In this document: piece by piece, positions 61,485 through 64,000 of the stretch
Layout: every line of letters begins with the position of its first letter
Position numbering within the stretch: position 1 is the stretch's first letter
Assembly (NCBI GenBank): GCA_046533095.1
Contig: JAJQRA010000019.1
Span: forward strand, 1-64,000
DNA length: 64,000 nt
Reading direction: 5' to 3'
Origin: ZAX-1 sp046533095
Lineage (GTDB): Bacteria; Bacillota; Clostridia; Lachnospirales; Lachnospiraceae
Made by a program: the position numbers and the translations under genes
The notes under the pieces: model-generated
Seen by the model: only the letters and a program-made list of their open reading frames with translations
Told to the model about the DNA's origin: nothing
Databases searched by the model: none

Positions 61485-61925
61485 TTATTTTCCAATCTCC
61501 AAACCTTTGATTGCCATCGCTTTACTTGCTTGGAATGCAGTAACATTTGCCTCGTAAGATCGGCTGGCATCAATCATATTGGTCATTTCCGTTACGATAT
61601 TTACGTTTGGATAGGATACATAGCCATTTTCGTCTGCATCCGGGTGGGCAGGGTCATATTTCATGACATAGTCTGTTTTGGTATCTTCTTTTAATGAAAA
61701 CACTTTCACGCCATTCCCGGTATATGCTTCTCTTGTATTGTTTAATATTTTGCTAAAGGGCGTAACCGCTTTTTCGGAAAATGTTACAATTTTTCTACGG
61801 TAGGGCGTTCCGTCCTCCGTCCTTGTCGTATTTACATTTGCTACGTTTTCCGAAATAACATCCATACGGAAGCGCTGTGCCGTCAAACCTGACGCGTTAA
61901 TATCAAAAGCTTGAAATAATGACAT
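61485..61925 (-). CDS. flgC: Flagellar rod protein FlgC
   Basis: The 146-residue proximal rod protein has LFQAFDINASGLTAQRFRMD, SENVANVNTTRTEDGTPYRR and a C-terminal helix (TEMTNMIDASRSYEANVTAF). Normal length. Confidence 0.95.
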   Translation of the reverse strand: MSLFQAFDINASGLTAQRFRMDVISENVANVNTTRTEDGTPYRRKIVTFSEKAVTPFSKILNNTREAYTGNGVKVFSLKEDTKTDYVMKYDPAHPDADENGYVSYPNVNIVTEMTNMIDASRSYEANVTAFQASKAMAIKGLEIGK

Positions 61926-61941
61926 CTATTTTATACCCCCT

Positions 61942-62331
61942 TTATTTAATCACGCTTTTTATTCTGTTAAATTCATTGTTCATCGAATCAACCAGCGCAT
62001 TATATTTTATTTGAGTGGCTGCAAGCTGTACATTTTCTTGTTCCGGATCTACATTATTCTCATCTAGGCGATAGGAATAATTTGGCGAATCCGTGTAGGT
62101 GTTGACATTTAGATGATTCAAATGCAGTTCCCGAACCTTTGCGTCAAGTGCTACATATTTTGATTTTTGCAATTCTCGCTCTAATGTGCCTTCAAAATCT
62201 ACATCTTTTCGTTTATATCCCGGTGTATCGCCATTGGCAATATTATTGCTGATTGCCTGTTCTTTTAGCCATGCACCATCTGCTGCCTTATCTAATATAT
62301 TCACATAATTATATATATTTGAGTTAAACAC
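61942..62331 (-). CDS. flgB: Flagellar rod protein FlgB
   Basis: The 129-residue proximal rod protein starts at GTG (FNSNIYNYVNILDKAADGA) after AAGGGGG and has KEQAISNNIANGDTPGYKRK. It is the first gene of the fla/che cluster; its promoter is about 110 nt upstream. Confidence 0.95.
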   Translation of the reverse strand: MFNSNIYNYVNILDKAADGAWLKEQAISNNIANGDTPGYKRKDVDFEGTLERELQKSKYVALDAKVRELHLNHLNVNTYTDSPNYSYRLDENNVDPEQENVQLAATQIKYNALVDSMNNEFNRIKSVIK

Positions 62332-62641
62332 AATTTCCCCCTTTTCTATTCCACTCTATGAAATTCTCTTACTCTTTTTTTGCTAATCAGATTTTTTGCT
62401 TTTGTACTTTATTGCATTAAATTCTGTTCTCCCTACTACATTATATAGTATTACAGAAAAATCACAAGTATTTTTTTACGTTTTCTGCATTATTTTGTAT
62501 TTTTTCATCACTTTACACACTACATCGTGTGGTTTTTGAACTAATGATGTACAATCTAAATTAATAGTTTTTATCTATACCGCAGAAAGAGATCTATAAG
62601 CCCACCCTATAAATCCCTTTCATCGTTTCGTTAAGCTCCGC
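62332..62641. promoter_or_regulatory. codY–flgB intergenic control region
   Basis: About 310 bp between codY and the flagellar cluster. It holds the sigma-A promoter at 62440–62467, whose spacer region (ATTTTTCTGTAATAC) matches the CodY consensus at 10 of 15 positions. Upstream is an imperfect hairpin past codY (AAAGGGATTTATA…TATAGATCTCTTT, about 62587–62621) without a T-run. No clear codY terminator, so read-through into flgB is possible. Confidence 0.45.
62440..62467 (-). promoter_or_regulatory. Promoter of the fla/che cluster
   Basis: TTGTGA (62462–62467), 16-bp spacer, TATAAT (62440–62445), ahead of flgB. A sigma-A-type promoter here parallels the Pfla/che arrangement in Bacillus. Confidence 0.65.
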
Positions 62642-63430
62642 TTAACTATGTGCCTTATTCTGTTGTTTAATTCTTGCCAATTCTTCAAAAATCACATCGT
62701 TCAATACTTTTATGTAGGTGCCTTTCATTCCGGAAGAACGTGATTCAATTACACCGGCACTTTCAAATTTACGTAGCGCATTGACGATAACCGATCTCGT
62801 GATCCCTACACGGTCTGCGATTTTACTTGCAACAAGAATTCCTTCCTTGCCATCCATTTCATTGAAAATATGTGTAATTGCTTCCAATTCTGAAAAAGAT
62901 AGTGTGCCAATTGCCGATTTTACAATCTGTACTTTCCTTGTTTCTTCTGCTGTCTCTTCATTTACAGAGCGCATCATCTCAAGCCCGATTACGGTTGTCC
63001 CATATTCACTTAGTATAATATCATCAATATCATACTGGTCCTCCACGCGATACACAAATAATGTTCCCAATCGCTCTCCTGCTATATCAATAGGGGTAAT
63101 AATTGCACGATATTGTTTCACTTGCGTTGACACAAATCCAAGTGTTTCAAGGTTTACATTTTCTTTTGTTGATAAGATACCCAAAAGTCGCTCATTTAGT
63201 ACCGAGTCTATTATTCCCCCTACCTCATCTGCAATCAGTTCTTTCATTCCGTCAACCGAAACATACTTGCTTGCGCCAAGCACTTTTCCTTTTTTACTAA
63301 TCACTAGAATATTTGAGTTTAGGATATCCGCCAAAACCTCACATATATCGTTGAACACTACCTTTGGGGAGTTATTGTTATGCAACAGTTTATTTATTTT
63401 CCTTGCCTTATCTAATAACTGAACGCTCAT
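62642..63430 (-). CDS. codY: GTP- and branched-chain amino acid-sensing repressor CodY
   Basis: The 262-residue regulator has an N-terminal GAF-type domain (LLDKARKINKLLHNNN…RAIITPIDIAGERLGTLFVY) and the C-terminal winged helix with the signature ASKIADRVGITRSVIVNALR. It represses nutrient-scavenging, motility and virulence genes when nutrients are plentiful. Its place directly before flgB copies the Bacillus layout, where CodY represses fla/che. AGGAGG precedes the ATG. Confidence 0.95.
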   Translation of the reverse strand: MSVQLLDKARKINKLLHNNNSPKVVFNDICEVLADILNSNILVISKKGKVLGASKYVSVDGMKELIADEVGGIIDSVLNERLLGILSTKENVNLETLGFVSTQVKQYRAIITPIDIAGERLGTLFVYRVEDQYDIDDIILSEYGTTVIGLEMMRSVNEETAEETRKVQIVKSAIGTLSFSELEAITHIFNEMDGKEGILVASKIADRVGITRSVIVNALRKFESAGVIESRSSGMKGTYIKVLNDVIFEELARIKQQNKAHS

Positions 63431-63474
63431 ACTAACCTCCTAAAGATTTCAAACTTTATTATTCATTAGTGCTA

Positions 63475-63503
63475 ATTCTATCACATTATTTTGTATTATT
63501 CAA
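63475..63503 (-). promoter_or_regulatory. codY promoter
   Basis: TTGAAT (63498–63503), 17-bp spacer, TAGAAT (63475–63480). The start would lie about 40 nt before codY. Confidence 0.6.
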
Positions 63504-63518
63504 TAATTTTTGAAAATT
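63504..63518. promoter_or_regulatory. Candidate CodY box upstream of codY
   Basis: AATTTTCAAAAATTA (minus strand) matches the CodY consensus AATTTTCWGAAAATT with 3 mismatches and abuts the -35 of the codY promoter, so autoregulation is plausible. Confidence 0.45.
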
Positions 63519-63533
63519 TAACAAATATTTTAT

Positions 63534-64000
63534 TTATTTCCCTTTTTCTGTCAACAATTCACTTTTTTCTACCAAAAATCCACACTTTTTATCAGCACAC
63601 ACGTATTTATTCCCTTTTTCCACCATATAGCCCCCGCACTGTGGACATCGCTCTTTTACGGGTTTTGCCCAGGACATAAATTCACAGGTTGGATTATCTT
63701 CACAGCCAAAGTATCTTCTCCCTTTTTTTGTCTTCTTTAAAACAATTTCTTTTCCACAGGTCGGACACGCTACCCCTATTTTTTCTAGGTATGGTTTTGT
63801 ATTTCGACAGTCCGGAAATCCGGGGCAGGCTAGAAAACGACCATGGGGACCATACTTTACCACCATATTCCTACCGCATTCTTCACAAATGACATCCGTT
63901 ACTTCATCCGCTATATTCACTTTTTCCAAATCTTGTTCCGCCGCTTTTACGGCCTCTTCTAAGTCCGGGTAAAAGTTGCTGATTACGGTACGCCAGTTAA
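63534..64000 (-). CDS. topA: DNA topoisomerase I, C-terminal part (cut by window edge)
   Basis: The visible 155 codons are the tail of type IA topoisomerase: NWRTVISNFYPDLEEAVKAA, then three zinc-ribbon modules (ICEECGRNMVVKYGPHGRFL with CPGFPDC; VACPTCGKEIVLKKTKKGRR; RCPQCGGYMVEKGNKYVCAD). TopA relaxes negative supercoils. The 5' part lies beyond 64000. topA–codY order matches other Firmicutes, though the usual genes between them are absent. Confidence 0.9.
   Translation of the reverse strand, partial: NWRTVISNFYPDLEEAVKAAEQDLEKVNIADEVTDVICEECGRNMVVKYGPHGRFLACPGFPDCRNTKPYLEKIGVACPTCGKEIVLKKTKKGRRYFGCEDNPTCEFMSWAKPVKERCPQCGGYMVEKGNKYVCADKKCGFLVEKSELLTEKGK

Noticed and set aside
25729..62331. 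Sigma-28 (FliA) promoters inside the fla/che cluster
   Set aside because: I found GCCGATA-like fragments (for example near 56,130–56,145), but none with a properly spaced TAAA element.

Overview
The window is a low-GC Firmicute chromosome segment, most likely a flagellated member of Clostridia close to Lachnospiraceae. Three things suggest this: the gene order topA–codY–flgB, the pairing of CodY with FliY, CheC, CheD and FlhF/FlhG, and the Clostridia-typical DUF4317, DUF4474 and DUF6115 proteins. Nearly everything is on the minus strand, so transcription runs from high to low coordinates. Only the DUF4474 gene at 19.7–21.2 kb is clearly on the plus strand.

63.5–64.0 kb holds the 3' end of topA. 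62.6–63.4 kb holds codY, with a promoter and a candidate CodY box in front of it. 62.3–25.7 kb is one very large fla/che cluster: flgB-flgC-fliE-fliF-fliG-fliH-fliI-fliJ-(MgtE_N protein)-fliK-flgD-(TIGR02530 protein)-flgE-flbD-motA-motB-fliL-fliM-fliY-cheY-fliO-fliP-fliQ-fliR-flhB-flhA-flhF-flhG-pilZ-pilZ-cheB-cheA-cheW-cheC-cheD-(small membrane protein)-fliA-fapA-(small protein)-DUF6115-(MltG-like protein). It encodes the basal body, export gate, motor, switch, hook and chemotaxis core. Filament genes are not in the window. rpsB-tsf (25.4–23.7 kb) has its own promoter and long leader and is followed by a tRNA-Glu(CTC). 22.7–17.3 kb is a set of separate genes: a PPOX-like flavoprotein, DUF4317, DUF4474, a SleB-like cell-wall hydrolase and an SPL-type radical SAM enzyme. 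16.8–7.0 kb is the classic rimP-nusA-ylxR-ylxQ-infB-rbfA-nrnA-truB-ribF operon, ending in a Na/Pi cotransporter. 5.2–2.9 kb is a TetR-led operon of decayed or small genes. 2.6–1.5 kb is an NlpC/P60 autolysin with a consensus promoter and a WalR-like box. 0.8–0.2 kb is a Phd/ParE-type toxin–antitoxin pair.

Two observations stand out. First, fliP lacks its C-terminal core: 171 residues that end at KPLETFY, directly before fliQ. FliP is the central subunit of the flagellar export gate, so this otherwise complete cluster may be non-functional. Second, the flbD–flgE gap holds a 93–96-bp tandem repeat array (four full units and one partial). A further copy lies 31 kb away in front of the radical SAM gene. 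Each unit predicts three hairpins, and the third differs between units by three compensatory base-pair changes, which indicates selection on structure. A 116-bp MITE-like inverted-repeat element abuts the array.

Short in-phase tandem expansion recurs throughout the window: IF-2 linker, TruB insertions, FlhF and FliY linkers, the DUF4474 PPCPPK tract, a 24-bp triplet at a stop codon, and a 50-bp duplication at the fliI/fliJ junction.
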